64,000 bases of DNA, taken from contig JAUIAY010000004.1 in assembly GCA_030425285.1 (NCBI GenBank), positions 116,981 to 180,980 of the forward strand. The letters are read 5' to 3'. The translations under genes were made by a program, and so were the position numbers. This stretch comes from Bacteroidia bacterium. GTDB taxonomy: Bacteria; Bacteroidota; Bacteroidia; Flavobacteriales; Flavobacteriaceae. Positions 43,291 to 52,703 of the stretch are shown here, piece after piece; within the stretch, counting starts at the first letter, position 1; each line of letters starts with the position of its first letter. Below the pieces are notes generated by a model. The model had not been told where the DNA came from. It saw nothing but the letters and a program-made list of their open reading frames with translations, and did no database searches.

Positions 43291-43312
43291 AATTGTTGTT
43301 TTTTGATTGTTA

Positions 43313-44407
43313 TTAGTTTTTGTTGAAGGTCACGCTACCGTAATCTGAATTGATCTTTATCAAGTTGCCTGACGAAGCAGATCCGTAATAGCCAGAATAG
43401 TATTTGCTGCCAGATTCAGTACGTTTTTTATTGAATTCAAATCCATCTGAATCCCGTAGTGACGCATAATCTAAATCAAGGTCAAAATTAAAGTGATAAC
43501 TACTATCATAACCAATAGTAATGCCAACGTAATCAGATTCTATATTCACGTTTCCAGCATTTTGTGTCATGTTTTTAATTTTAATGGAACCATAATCAGC
43601 TTCTATAGTCACATTTTTATAAACATCGCCTAATACAACAGATAGATAGTCGCCATTTCCATTTACATTATTAACCTTATCTGCTTCCAATGAACCATAG
43701 TCACAATTATAGGTAATATCTTCAGCTATTTCAAACCTAGATTTTGTATAATCAGCTGATAAGTTGATGCTTTTGGCTTTTGCTATTGTAAAACCACTGT
43801 AATCGGCATCAATACTTGCTCCGTTGATATATTCAAAATAGCAATTTTTAGTATAGTCAAAGCTTAAAACGTTATTAGAAGCCATTAACTCTTTTGTAGT
43901 GATTTTACCATAATCACAACTAATTATAGCACGACCTTCTAGTTTTTCTAAATTAATGCTTCCGTAATCATTATCTAAATTAACAGAATTGCTCATAGGC
44001 ATTTTAATCACATAATTGACGCTCATGCTAGAGTTGTTCCCACTGTTCCAGTTCCACCACGATTTAGACTTGTTTTTATTAAATATTGTCTTGGCAGAAA
44101 CCATATTTGAATTAGATTCAAAATCAACGGTAATCTCATCTAATTTTTTCATGACATTGTCTTCGTTGCCTCCTTCAACTGTAATAGTAACCTCGATTTC
44201 AATGCGATTTTCGTTCCAAGTTACAATGTCCAAGTTCCCATAGCTGTTATCTACTTTCAGCTCGGCAGAAGCATTGACATTAAAAGATTTTTTAATAGTT
44301 TTTTCTTTTTTATGTTTGGCAATACCAATAGGATCTGTTGATGCCAAAATAAAAGTTGGTAAGAGCAGGAGAAGTAAAAGGGCTTTAGATAGTATTGTTG
44401 TTTTCAT
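43313..44407 (-). CDS. DUF4097-like beta-helix secreted protein
   Basis: A protein of 364 residues with signal peptide MKTTILSKALLLLLLLPTFI. It has eleven or so recurring DYG/DYS units (NSYGNLDIVTW, NDYGSINLEKL, CDYGKITTKEL, ADYSGFTIAKA, ADYGSIKIKNM, SDYGSVTFNK), one per predicted beta-helix turn, plus a Trp/Asn-rich insert (KSWWNWNSGNN). The start overlaps the upstream anti-sigma-like gene by 23 bp. It probably sits in the envelope; ligand unknown. Its expression is probably sigma-controlled with its neighbours. Confidence 0.8.
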   Translation of the reverse strand: MKTTILSKALLLLLLLPTFILASTDPIGIAKHKKEKTIKKSFNVNASAELKVDNSYGNLDIVTWNENRIEIEVTITVEGGNEDNVMKKLDEITVDFESNSNMVSAKTIFNKNKSKSWWNWNSGNNSSMSVNYVIKMPMSNSVNLDNDYGSINLEKLEGRAIISCDYGKITTKELMASNNVLSFDYTKNCYFEYINGASIDADYSGFTIAKAKSINLSADYTKSRFEIAEDITYNCDYGSLEADKVNNVNGNGDYLSVVLGDVYKNVTIEADYGSIKIKNMTQNAGNVNIESDYVGITIGYDSSYHFNFDLDLDYASLRDSDGFEFNKKRTESGSKYYSGYYGSASSGNLIKINSDYGSVTFNKN

Positions 44408-44942
44408 TGTTGCTGTTTTTTAATTGTTCTACAATTTCAATTTGCTTAAGGGTATTCTGTAATATTTCAATACGATTTTGAAAATTTGAGATCATGGCAT
44501 AAATCACACGTTGGTCATTTCCGCTTTGATTTAAATCACTAATTAGAGATTCGTATTCAGCCTCTAAACGTTTCATTTGATTGAGTGCATCCTGAATCAA
44601 TAATTTGGTTTCGGGATTTGTGGCTTTTTCTAATTTCTTTAATTCAACAGCGATGGTTGATGTAAAGAAATCTTGTGTCTTGGCCATTTCAGGAGACACG
44701 CTTGCCAGGCCTGTAGCACTTGCTTCTTGACTGTTTCCAAAGACCAAAGCTATTATTAACACAATTGATGCCGCAATGCCCAAAAGTGGTTTCCAATTAA
44801 ATCGCTGTTTAGTTGTTGTATGAGCTATGGTATTCTGCTCATTTAATTTTGATAAAAAGCGTTTCTCATGGTCTTTACCTGGTTCTTCAGTATCAAAATG
44901 ACCCTGTAAATCCTGAAATAAATTATTTAAATTATCACTCAT
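44385..44942 (-). CDS. Putative membrane anti-sigma factor
   Basis: A protein of 185 residues: a cytoplasmic N-terminus (about 1-47, acidic), one transmembrane helix (LLGIAASIVLIIALVFG), and a periplasmic helical domain with coiled-coil character. It lies 10 bp behind an ECF sigma gene, which is the normal place for an anti-sigma factor, and overlaps the next gene. There is no zinc (HxxxCxxC) motif, so it would be a non-ZAS type. The assignment is from topology and position. Confidence 0.7.
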   Translation of the reverse strand: MSDNLNNLFQDLQGHFDTEEPGKDHEKRFLSKLNEQNTIAHTTTKQRFNWKPLLGIAASIVLIIALVFGNSQEASATGLASVSPEMAKTQDFFTSTIAVELKKLEKATNPETKLLIQDALNQMKRLEAEYESLISDLNQSGNDQRVIYAMISNFQNRIEILQNTLKQIEIVEQLKNSNNENNNTI

Positions 44943-44952
44943 AATACTCCAT

Positions 44953-45516
44953 TTAATTATTAACCAGAGGGTGTAATTTTTGTCTCAAACTTTCTTTTGC
45001 ACGAGAAATGGTTGTTCGGCAGTTAGCATAGGACATACCCATAATGCCGCCAATTTCCTCATAATCGTAACCTTCTATAAGATGTAATGTCAAAGCAATT
45101 CTGTAATTGTCCTTCAATGAATCCATTGTTTTTAGAACCAACTTTGCCTTGTCGTTAGAATTGGAAAATTCACTGTCCAAACCTTGGTTGTCATCTTCCA
45201 TTTTATACATCACATTTTCAAAAGGAACGTTTTGGTATTTACTGCTTTTGTTAAAGTGGTAAATACTATTATTTATAACAATTCGTTTTAGCCAAGAACC
45301 AAAAGTCACTGTATCGTTGATGCTATCGAGTTTTGTAAAGGCCGACAAAAATGAATCTTGCATAATGTCTTCAGCCTCAAAACTGTCTTTTACAATCCTA
45401 AAAGCCACATTATACATGGCTTTATAATATCGATTGTAAATTTCCAACTGCGCAAATTGATTGCCAGTTTTGCAAAGCTCTACAAGCTCTTCGATATTTT
45501 TGGTGGTTAGTGTCAA
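44953..45516 (-). CDS. ECF sigma factor
   Basis: A protein of 187 residues. Region 2 is NRYYKAMYNVAFRIVKDSFEAEDIMQDSFLSAF and SWLKRIVINNSIYHF; region 4 is LTLHLIEGYDYEEIGGIMGMSYANCRTTISRAKESLRQ. The start codon read here is TTG at 45516, because no ATG lies in frame upstream of region 2. It heads a four-gene minus-strand operon (sigma, anti-sigma, DUF4097-like, head-GIN), i.e. a self-contained envelope response unit. Signal unknown. Confidence 0.88.
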   Translation of the reverse strand: MTLTTKNIEELVELCKTGNQFAQLEIYNRYYKAMYNVAFRIVKDSFEAEDIMQDSFLSAFTKLDSINDTVTFGSWLKRIVINNSIYHFNKSSKYQNVPFENVMYKMEDDNQGLDSEFSNSNDKAKLVLKTMDSLKDNYRIALTLHLIEGYDYEEIGGIMGMSYANCRTTISRAKESLRQKLHPLVNN

Positions 45517-45755
45517 AAATTCAAATTGTTATTATAAAGATGGTCCCTTTTATTATTTGTTACACTTTTAGAAAAAAAAGTTTTCAATAGTTTAAATACC
45601 ATGGCATATTAATTGAAACTATATCTGTGCATATATAAGGTTGTTTTTTGGTAAATAGCTGAAAATTAAATAGGTATATGTCTTAATATTAAATAAAAAT
45701 ACAATAGAAATTCTGTTATTAGGTATAATAATGACAGAATGGCTTAAATATAACT

Positions 45756-48206
45756 ATGAAGAAATCAAATTTTTTAACGCTTGACAGTTTGTCATTACAG
45801 GATTTTGATGAGAATTCAGAATTGATTCCATTAATGACACCTGAAGATGAAGAAGAAATACGTAAAGAAGATTTACCGAATTCCCTACCTATTTTATCCT
45901 TGCGAAATACGGTATTATTTCCAGGAGTGGTGATTCCAATTACCGCTGGAAGGGATAAATCTATAAAGCTTATTAAGGATGCCAATAACGGTAGTAAAGT
46001 TATTGGTGTTGTTTCCCAAAAGGATGAATCGGTTGAAGATCCAACAGGAAAGGATATTTACAAAACAGGGACCGTTGCCAGAATTCTACGGGTTTTAAAA
46101 ATGCCTGATGGTAATACAACTGTTATTATTCAAGGTAAGAAACGCTTTCAAATTGATGAGGTAGTTTCTGAAGATCCGTATTTAACTGCTACTGTTAAAG
46201 AAGTTCCTGAAGCAAGGCCTGCGGAAAAGAATGAGGAGTTTGGAGCCATTATAGATTCCATCAAGGATTTGTCGCTACAAATAATTAAAGACAGTCCCAA
46301 TATTCCTAGTGAAGCTTCATTTGCCATAAAAAACATTCAAAGTGATTCGTTTCTGATAAACTTTGTGTCCTCTAATATGAATCTTTCAGTTACAGAAAAG
46401 CAGCAGTTGTTGGAGATTAATGATTTGAAGGAGCGTGCACTTGAAACGTTGAAATACATGAATATTGAGTTTCAGAAGCTGGAACTTAAAAATGATATTC
46501 AGTTGAAGGTTCAAAGTGATATGAACCAACAGCAGCGTGAGTATTTCTTACACCAACAAATGAAAACCATTCAGGAAGAATTAGGTGGCGTGAGTCATGA
46601 TGAAGAGTTGGAAGGGATGAGGCATCGTGCTAAAAACAAAAAATGGCCTGAAAAAGTTGCCAAACATTTTGACAAGGAATTGGCTAAAATGCAACGCATG
46701 AATCCACAGGTTGCTGAATACTCCATTCAGCGTAATTACTTGGATTTGTTTTTAGATCTACCTTGGAATAAATACAGTAAAGACAAATTCGATTTAAAAC
46801 GAGCTAAACGTATCTTGGATCGTGACCATTACGGGTTGGACGATGTTAAACGCCGTATTATTGAACATTTGGCGGTTATCAAATTGCGTAATGATATGAA
46901 GTCGCCAATTCTTTGTTTATATGGTCCTCCAGGTGTTGGTAAAACATCTCTTGGGAAGTCTATAGCTGAAGCTTTAGGCAGGGAATATGTACGTATGTCA
47001 TTAGGTGGTTTGCGAGATGAAGCAGAGATACGCGGACATAGAAAAACCTATATTGGAGCTATGCCTGGTCGGATTTTACAGAGTTTAAAAAAGGCAGGAA
47101 CTTCTAATCCGGTTTTTGTTTTAGATGAAATCGATAAGTTATCTAATTCTCACCAAGGTGATCCGTCTTCAGCGATGTTGGAAGTATTGGACCCTGAACA
47201 AAACAGTGAATTTTATGATAACTTCTTGGAAATGGGTTATGACCTTTCTAAAGTGATGTTCATTGCTACATCCAATAGTTTATCAACCATTCAACCAGCA
47301 TTATTGGATAGAATGGAAATTATAAATGTAACGGGTTATACTATTGAAGAAAAGGTTGAAATTGCCAAACGCCATTTATTACCTAAACAGCTTAAAGAAC
47401 ATGGCTTAACGGAAGAGCATTTAAAAATTGGGAAACCTCAATTAGAAAAGATCGTTGAGGGTTACACGCGTGAGTCCGGTGTCCGTGGTTTGGAAAAACA
47501 ATTGGCTAAAATGGTTCGATATGCAGCCAAGAATATCGCAATGGAAGAGGACTATAATATTAAAGTTACTAACGATGATATTATAGAAGTACTTGGCGGA
47601 CCTAAACTAGAACGTGATAAATACGAAAATAACAACGTGGCTGGTGTAGTAACAGGATTGGCTTGGACACGTGTTGGAGGCGATATTTTATTTATAGAAT
47701 CTATATTATCTAAAGGAAAAGGTAATTTAACGGTTACGGGAAATTTAGGTAAGGTGATGAAGGAATCGGCAACCATTGCTATGGAATTCATTAAGGCCAA
47801 TGCAGACGAATTAGGTATTAATCCAGATGTTTTCGATAAATACAATGTCCACATTCACGTGCCTGAAGGAGCTACACCTAAAGATGGGCCGAGTGCAGGT
47901 GTAACTATGCTAACATCTTTAGTCTCTTTATTTACACAACGTAAAGTGAAGAAAAGTTTAGCAATGACAGGTGAAATTACCTTGCGAGGAAAAGTCTTGC
48001 CTGTTGGTGGTATCAAAGAAAAAATATTGGCAGCTAAACGTGCAAGAATTAAGGAGATATTATTGTGTGAAGAAAACAGACGAGATATAGAGGAAATTAA
48101 ACCCGAATATTTAAAAGGGTTGACCTTCCACTATGTAACGGATATGAGCGATGTCATTAAACTAGCATTGACAAACCAGAAGGTCAAAAACGCCAAAAAG
48201 TTATAA
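45756..48206 (+). CDS. lon: ATP-dependent Lon protease
   Basis: A protein of 816 residues. N-terminal substrate-binding LON domain ([20 protein letters not shown], from about 43), coiled-coil segment, AAA+ module with Walker A GPPGVGKT at 390-397 and Walker [10 protein letters not shown], and the C-terminal protease domain with catalytic Ser713 in [11 protein letters not shown] and the Lys about 43 residues later ([10 protein letters not shown]). It degrades damaged and regulatory proteins. Usual length; preceded by an acidic N-terminal extension (about 40 residues). The 239 bp upstream show no other gene. Confidence 0.96.
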   Translation: MKKSNFLTLDSLSLQDFDENSELIPLMTPEDEEEIRKEDLPNSLPILSLRNTVLFPGVVIPITAGRDKSIKLIKDANNGSKVIGVVSQKDESVEDPTGKDIYKTGTVARILRVLKMPDGNTTVIIQGKKRFQIDEVVSEDPYLTATVKEVPEARPAEKNEEFGAIIDSIKDLSLQIIKDSPNIPSEASFAIKNIQSDSFLINFVSSNMNLSVTEKQQLLEINDLKERALETLKYMNIEFQKLELKNDIQLKVQSDMNQQQREYFLHQQMKTIQEELGGVSHDEELEGMRHRAKNKKWPEKVAKHFDKELAKMQRMNPQVAEYSIQRNYLDLFLDLPWNKYSKDKFDLKRAKRILDRDHYGLDDVKRRIIEHLAVIKLRNDMKSPILCLYGPPGVGKTSLGKSIAEALGREYVRMSLGGLRDEAEIRGHRKTYIGAMPGRILQSLKKAGTSNPVFVLDEIDKLSNSHQGDPSSAMLEVLDPEQNSEFYDNFLEMGYDLSKVMFIATSNSLSTIQPALLDRMEIINVTGYTIEEKVEIAKRHLLPKQLKEHGLTEEHLKIGKPQLEKIVEGYTRESGVRGLEKQLAKMVRYAAKNIAMEEDYNIKVTNDDIIEVLGGPKLERDKYENNNVAGVVTGLAWTRVGGDILFIESILSKGKGNLTVTGNLGKVMKESATIAMEFIKANADELGINPDVFDKYNVHIHVPEGATPKDGPSAGVTMLTSLVSLFTQRKVKKSLAMTGEITLRGKVLPVGGIKEKILAAKRARIKEILLCEENRRDIEEIKPEYLKGLTFHYVTDMSDVIKLALTNQKVKNAKKL

Positions 48207-48221
48207 TTAATCTAAAGTTTA

Positions 48222-48250
48222 AAACCTCGAAGTTTCTTCGAGGTTTTTTA
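48222..48250 (+). terminator. Rho-independent terminator of lon
   Basis: AACCTCGAAG / CTTCGAGGTT stem, loop TTT, T-rich tail. Confidence 0.85.
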
Positions 48251-48314
48251 TATGCTTAAAAATAAATTATTCTTGTATTCGTTTTAATATAGATTTAGTT
48301 ACTTTGCAGCGTTT

Positions 48315-49334
48315 ATGTTGAAAAGAATTACCACGATATTTTGCTTGCTTTTAAGCACTTATACTTTTGCCCAATTAGGTGGTCAATCAACGTACCAATT
48401 CCTCAATTTAATTTCTTCGCCACGTCAAGCGGCTTTAGGAGGTAAAGTATTCACCAATATCGACTATGATGTTACACAGGCATTAACCAATCCGTCAAGT
48501 ATTAATGTAGAAATGGATAATCAATTGGCGTTGAATTATTCCAGTTATCTAGGTGGTATTAGTTATGGTACGGCTGCTTATGGTTATACTTGGGATAGAC
48601 GTGTATTAACCTTCTTTGCGGGAATATCCTATATTAATTACGGTAGTTTTGATGGTTATGATGAATTTGGGAATTCAACAGGAACTTTTAGTGGTAATGA
48701 AGCTTCATTGTCTTTTGGGCATTCTCGTCAAATTGGGTATTCCGATTTTTATTTAGGAGGAACCGTTAAATTAATTACATCCAAACTGGAACAATATTCA
48801 TCATTTGGAGCAGCCATTGATGCAGCATTGATGTATATAGACGAAGATATTGAGTTTCAGGCTACTTTGGTTGTTAGAAATTTAGGTGTGCAAATTACGA
48901 CCTATGCAGGTCAAAATGAACCCTTACCATTGGAAATAGCTTTTGGTATGTCTCAAACCCTTGAAAATGTACCATTACGTTGGCATTTAACCTTTGAGAA
49001 TTTACAGCAATGGCCTATTGCTGTTGGTAATCCTGCAAGAGCTGAAACCGATTTGGAAGGTAATCAAACTCAAGATGATGTCGGTTTTTTTGGGAATGTG
49101 CTACGTCATACTATTTTGGGTGCTGAAATATTTCCGGCTGGCGCTTTTAGTATCAGATTGGGTTATAATTTTAGAAGAGGTGAGGAGCTGCGTATTGTTG
49201 ACCAAAGAAATTTTTCAGGAATTTCAGGAGGTATTGGCTTAAAGCTTAATAAATTTAGATTTAGTTTTACCCACGTAAGATATACAAGTGCTTCAAACGC
49301 TAATTTCTTTGGAATGCAAATTGATTTAAGATAA
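48315..49334 (+). CDS. porQ: Type IX secretion system protein PorQ
   Basis: A protein of 339 residues. Signal peptide ends near FAQ. LGGQSTYQFLNLISSPRQAALGGKVFTNID is the PorQ N-terminus, followed by an outer-membrane barrel. PorQ belongs to the PorQ/U/V/Z attachment complex that processes and anchors T9SS cargo. It is directly followed, with no intervening base, by cmk, as often in Bacteroidota, which supports the call. Confidence 0.9.
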   Translation: MLKRITTIFCLLLSTYTFAQLGGQSTYQFLNLISSPRQAALGGKVFTNIDYDVTQALTNPSSINVEMDNQLALNYSSYLGGISYGTAAYGYTWDRRVLTFFAGISYINYGSFDGYDEFGNSTGTFSGNEASLSFGHSRQIGYSDFYLGGTVKLITSKLEQYSSFGAAIDAALMYIDEDIEFQATLVVRNLGVQITTYAGQNEPLPLEIAFGMSQTLENVPLRWHLTFENLQQWPIAVGNPARAETDLEGNQTQDDVGFFGNVLRHTILGAEIFPAGAFSIRLGYNFRRGEELRIVDQRNFSGISGGIGLKLNKFRFSFTHVRYTSASNANFFGMQIDLR

Positions 49335-50030
49335 ATGCAGAAAATTACGATAGCCATTGACGGTTTTTCATCTACGGGAAAAAGCACTATAGCCAAGCAG
49401 CTTGCTAAACATTTGGGTTATATTTATGTGGATTCCGGAGCAATGTATCGTGCTGTAACCTTCTTTGCCATGCAACAGCAATACATTGATGATAAGCATT
49501 TTGATATTAATGCCTTGGTGGCTAATCTTCACAATGTCGCTATTCATTTTAAATTGAACACCGAAACAGGCAATGCTGATGTATATTTAAATGGAGAGAA
49601 TGTTGAAAAGCAAATCCGCACCTTGGAAGTTTCCAATTGTGTGAGTCGCGTGGCAGCTGTTCCCGATGTTCGTTATCAATTGGTTAGGCAGCAACAGGAA
49701 ATGGGCAAAGAAAAAGGTGTTGTCATGGATGGTCGTGATATTGGCACTGTGGTATTTCCTGATGCCGAATTAAAAATATTTATGACCGCTTCTGCTGAAA
49801 CCAGAGCACAAAGACGTTTTGAAGAGCTTACCAATCGTGGTGACGATGTAAATTTTGAAGATGTCCTTCGTAACATTCAAGAACGCGATTACATAGATTC
49901 ACATAGAGCGGATTCCCCTTTGATAAAGGCAGAAGACGCTATAGAAATTGATAATTCCAACTTGACATTAAACCAGCAATTTCAAAAAGTATTAGAGCTG
50001 GTTACCATGACTTTAGAGAATTTGGAATAA
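49335..50030 (+). CDS. cmk: (d)CMP kinase
   Basis: A protein of 231 residues with P-loop DGFSSTGKSTIAKQLAKHLG at the N-terminus (Thr replaces the usual second Gly of GPAGSGKST), YVDSGAMYRAVTFFA, VMDGRDIGTVVFPDAELKIF and RRFEELTNRG. It phosphorylates CMP/dCMP. Start codon directly follows the porQ stop, so expression is coupled. Essential-type enzyme, no anomalies. Confidence 0.93.
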   Translation: MQKITIAIDGFSSTGKSTIAKQLAKHLGYIYVDSGAMYRAVTFFAMQQQYIDDKHFDINALVANLHNVAIHFKLNTETGNADVYLNGENVEKQIRTLEVSNCVSRVAAVPDVRYQLVRQQQEMGKEKGVVMDGRDIGTVVFPDAELKIFMTASAETRAQRRFEELTNRGDDVNFEDVLRNIQERDYIDSHRADSPLIKAEDAIEIDNSNLTLNQQFQKVLELVTMTLENLE

Positions 50031-50056
50031 TTATTTAATTTTCAACGATTAAGCTA

Positions 50057-50087
50057 TTGTTTTATTAAGTAAAAAGTAGTATTTTTG
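50057..50087 (+). promoter_or_regulatory. Strong flavobacterial promoter of rpsA
   Basis: TTG at 50057-50059, a 20-nt spacer, TATTTTTG at 50080-50087 (fits TAnnTTTG). Predicted start near 50094. Confidence 0.7.
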
Positions 50088-50093
50088 CACTCC

Positions 50094-50206
50094 TTTTTAG
50101 CAATGCATTGGAAATTAAAGAGGGAATCTAAATAAAACATAACACTTCTGTGTGTTAATTGCGTTAACTTTCCAAGACATAACAGAATACAAATTAGTAT
50201 CAGCAC
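50094..50206 (+). promoter_or_regulatory. Structured rpsA leader
   Basis: The leader is about 110 nt long. TTGGAAA (50108-50114) can pair with TTTCCAA (50169-50175), enclosing a hairpin TAACAC / GTGTTA (50140-50145 with 50152-50157). S1 genes are autoregulated through leader structure in other bacteria; the same here is inference. Confidence 0.45.
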
Positions 50207-52060
50207 ATGGCTGAAAAAGCAAAACAAGCGGAAGTTGAAGCAACTGAAGCACAAGCAGTTGAAACAACTGAAACTGAAACAAAAACAGCAGAGGCTCCAG
50301 TAGTATCTGAAGCTCAAGCAAACCCAGAAAAATTCTTAAAAAACTTTAACTGGCACAATTACCAAGAAGGTATTGATGAAGTAGAAGATTCTCAATTAAA
50401 AGAATTTGAAAAATTAGTAGCTGAAAATTTCGTAGACACTTTAGATGATGAAGTTGTTGAAGGTGAAGTTATCCACATTACAGATCGTGATGCTATTATT
50501 GACATTAACGCGAAATCTGAAGGTGTTATCTCATTAAACGAGTTTCGTTACAATCCTAACTTAAAAGTAGGAGACAAAGTAGAAGTTTTAATCGATGTTC
50601 GTGAAGACGCTACGGGTCAGTTAGTATTATCACACAGAAAAGCACGTGTTATCAAGGCGTGGGATCGTGTGAATGCTGCTCACGAAAGTGGCGAAATCGT
50701 TAATGGTTTCGTTAAGTGTAGAACAAAAGGTGGTATGATTGTAGATGTTTTTGGAATTGAAGCATTCTTACCAGGTTCTCAAATTGACGTGAAACCTATC
50801 CGCGATTACGATCAATACGTAAATAAAACAATGGAATTCAAAGTTGTTAAAATCAACCACGAATTCAAAAACGTTGTTGTTTCTCACAAAGCGCTTATTG
50901 AAGCGGATATTGAGGAACAAAAGAAAGAAATTATTGGTCAGTTAGAAAAAGGACAAGTATTAGAAGGTGTTGTGAAAAACATTACTTCTTATGGTGTGTT
51001 CATTGACCTTGGTGGTGTAGATGGATTAATCCACATTACCGATCTTTCTTGGTCACGTATCAATCATCCAAATGAGATCGTTGAGTTAGATCAAAAATTA
51101 AACGTAGTTATCCTTGATTTTGATGAAGATAAATCAAGAATCCAATTAGGTCTTAAACAATTATCTAAGCACCCATGGGATGCTTTAGGTGAAGATGTTA
51201 AAGTTGGTGACAAAGTAAAAGGTAAAGTAGTTGTTATTGCAGATTACGGTGCGTTTATTGAGGTTGCTGATGGCGTTGAAGGTCTCATCCACGTTTCTGA
51301 AATGTCATGGTCTACACATTTACGTTCGGCTCAAGATTTCGTTTCTGTTGGAGATGAAGTTGAGGCTCAAATCTTAACATTAGATAGAGAAGATCGTAAA
51401 ATGTCTTTAGGTATTAAGCAATTAACACCAGATCCATGGACAGATATTACATCTAAATACCCTGTAGGTTCTAAACATTCAGGTACCGTTCGTAACTTTA
51501 CAAACTTTGGTGTATTTGTTGAATTGGAAGAAGGTATTGATGGATTAATCTATATTTCAGATTTATCTTGGACCAAGAAAATCAAGCATCCAAGTGAGTT
51601 CTGTAACGTTGGTGATAAATTAGACGTTGTGGTACTTGAGTTGGATGTTGAAGGACGTAAATTAAGTTTAGGTCACAAACAAACTACTGAAAACCCTTGG
51701 GATAAGTACGAAGAAGAATTCGCTGTTGGAACCGTTCACAAAGCTGAATTGACTGAAATAGTTGACAAAGGTGCAACAATTGATTTCAATGAGGATATTG
51801 TAGCTTTCGTTCCTTCTCGTCACATGGAAAAAGAAGACGGAAAGAAACTTAAGAAAGGTGAAGAAGCAGAATTCAAAATCATTGAATTTAACAAAGAGTT
51901 TAAGCGTGTGGTTGCTTCACATACAGCTATCTTTAGAGAAGAAGAAGCTGCTAATGTAAAAGCTGCTGCCGCTAAAAATGCAGCTGCAGAAGTAAAACCA
52001 ACTTTAGGTGATGCTAATGATACATTGCAAGCTCTTAAAGATAAAATGGAAGGTAAGTAA
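50207..52060 (+). CDS. rpsA: 30S ribosomal protein S1
   Basis: A protein of 617 residues. After an acidic Ala/Glu/Thr-rich N-terminus come six S1 OB-fold repeats, starting near VVEGEVIHITDRDAIIDINA, IVNGFVKCRTKGGMIVDVFG, VLEGVVKNITSYGVFIDLGG, KVKGKVVVIADYGAFIEVAD, HSGTVRNFTNFGVFVELEEG and VHKAELTEIVDKGATIDFNE. The C-terminus is Ala-rich. S1 binds mRNA and the ribosome; in Bacteroidota, where Shine-Dalgarno use is weak, it is central to start selection. Codon choice is noticeably biased, as expected for a highly expressed gene. Confidence 0.96.
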   Translation: MAEKAKQAEVEATEAQAVETTETETKTAEAPVVSEAQANPEKFLKNFNWHNYQEGIDEVEDSQLKEFEKLVAENFVDTLDDEVVEGEVIHITDRDAIIDINAKSEGVISLNEFRYNPNLKVGDKVEVLIDVREDATGQLVLSHRKARVIKAWDRVNAAHESGEIVNGFVKCRTKGGMIVDVFGIEAFLPGSQIDVKPIRDYDQYVNKTMEFKVVKINHEFKNVVVSHKALIEADIEEQKKEIIGQLEKGQVLEGVVKNITSYGVFIDLGGVDGLIHITDLSWSRINHPNEIVELDQKLNVVILDFDEDKSRIQLGLKQLSKHPWDALGEDVKVGDKVKGKVVVIADYGAFIEVADGVEGLIHVSEMSWSTHLRSAQDFVSVGDEVEAQILTLDREDRKMSLGIKQLTPDPWTDITSKYPVGSKHSGTVRNFTNFGVFVELEEGIDGLIYISDLSWTKKIKHPSEFCNVGDKLDVVVLELDVEGRKLSLGHKQTTENPWDKYEEEFAVGTVHKAELTEIVDKGATIDFNEDIVAFVPSRHMEKEDGKKLKKGEEAEFKIIEFNKEFKRVVASHTAIFREEEAANVKAAAAKNAAAEVKPTLGDANDTLQALKDKMEGK

Positions 52061-52082
52061 TTATCACCTTCTTTTTAAAAGT

Positions 52083-52118
52083 AAAAGCCTTCCAGTTTTT
52101 GGAAGGCTTTTTTATTTT
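52083..52118 (+). terminator. Rho-independent terminator of rpsA
   Basis: AAAGCCTTCC / GGAAGGCTTT stem followed by a long T-rich tract that leads into the pyrR promoter. Confidence 0.85.
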
Positions 52119-52125
52119 TTTGCAT

Positions 52126-52133
52126 TATCTTTG
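52126..52133 (+). promoter_or_regulatory. -7 promoter box of pyrR
   Basis: TATCTTTG matches TAnnTTTG. The predicted transcript start near 52140 leaves a leader of only about 20 nt. Confidence 0.55.
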
Positions 52134-52137
52134 TACT

Positions 52138-52152
52138 CCAAACAACGTTTGG
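52138..52152 (+). promoter_or_regulatory. Hairpin at the pyrR transcript start
   Basis: CCAAAC-AAC-GTTTGG, a perfect 6-bp hairpin that fills most of the short leader 7 bp before the ATG. It could control translation of the pyrRB operon or simply protect the 5' end. Confidence 0.5.
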
Positions 52153-52159
52153 ATAGTTT

Positions 52160-52699
52160 ATGAGTCAAAAAGTTTTACTTAACGCAAAAGAGGTAAACAT
52201 CATTCTTCACCGATTGGCTTGTCAACTTATTGAAAATCACAACGACTTTACAAATACGGTTTTAATTGGTATTCAGCCTAGAGGAAAATATTTGGCCAAT
52301 AGATTGACTCAAATGCTCCGTGAAGACTACAAAGTCAAAAACGTGCAATTGGGACATTTGGATATCACGTTTTTTCGTGATGATTTTAGACGCAGTGACA
52401 AACCTTTGGAAGCCAATACCACTGAAATTAATTTCTTGGTTGAAAACAAGAAAATTGTCTTTATAGACGATGTATTGTACACGGGTCGAAGTATTCGAGC
52501 AGCTTTGACTGCCATTCAATCTTTTGGAAGACCAAACGAAATAGAGTTATTAACGTTAATAGACAGACGATTTAGTAGGCACTTGCCCATTCAGCCAAAC
52601 TATAGAGGCAGGCAAGTAGATGCCATTAATAAAGAAAAAGTCATTGTGCATTGGGAGGAAGAACAGGGAGAAGATGCCGTATACTTAATAAACAATTAA
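52160..52699 (+). CDS. pyrR: PyrR: pyrimidine operon regulator / uracil phosphoribosyltransferase
   Basis: A protein of 179 residues. PRPP-binding motif VFIDDVLYTGRSIRAAL at about 97-113 and LLTLIDRRFSRHLPIQPNYRGR are PyrR signatures; IGIQPRGKYLANRL is near the N-terminus. In Firmicutes PyrR binds pyr mRNA; in Bacteroidota RNA binding is less certain, and UPRTase activity is the safer call. The downstream pyrB starts 4 bp after its stop. Confidence 0.93.
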   Translation: MSQKVLLNAKEVNIILHRLACQLIENHNDFTNTVLIGIQPRGKYLANRLTQMLREDYKVKNVQLGHLDITFFRDDFRRSDKPLEANTTEINFLVENKKIVFIDDVLYTGRSIRAALTAIQSFGRPNEIELLTLIDRRFSRHLPIQPNYRGRQVDAINKEKVIVHWEEEQGEDAVYLINN

Positions 52700-52703
52700 T
52701 AGT

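Noticed and set aside
45517..45755. Hidden gene between the sigma operon and lon
   Set aside because: 239 bp of AT-rich divergent promoter region with no open frame or stable fold.
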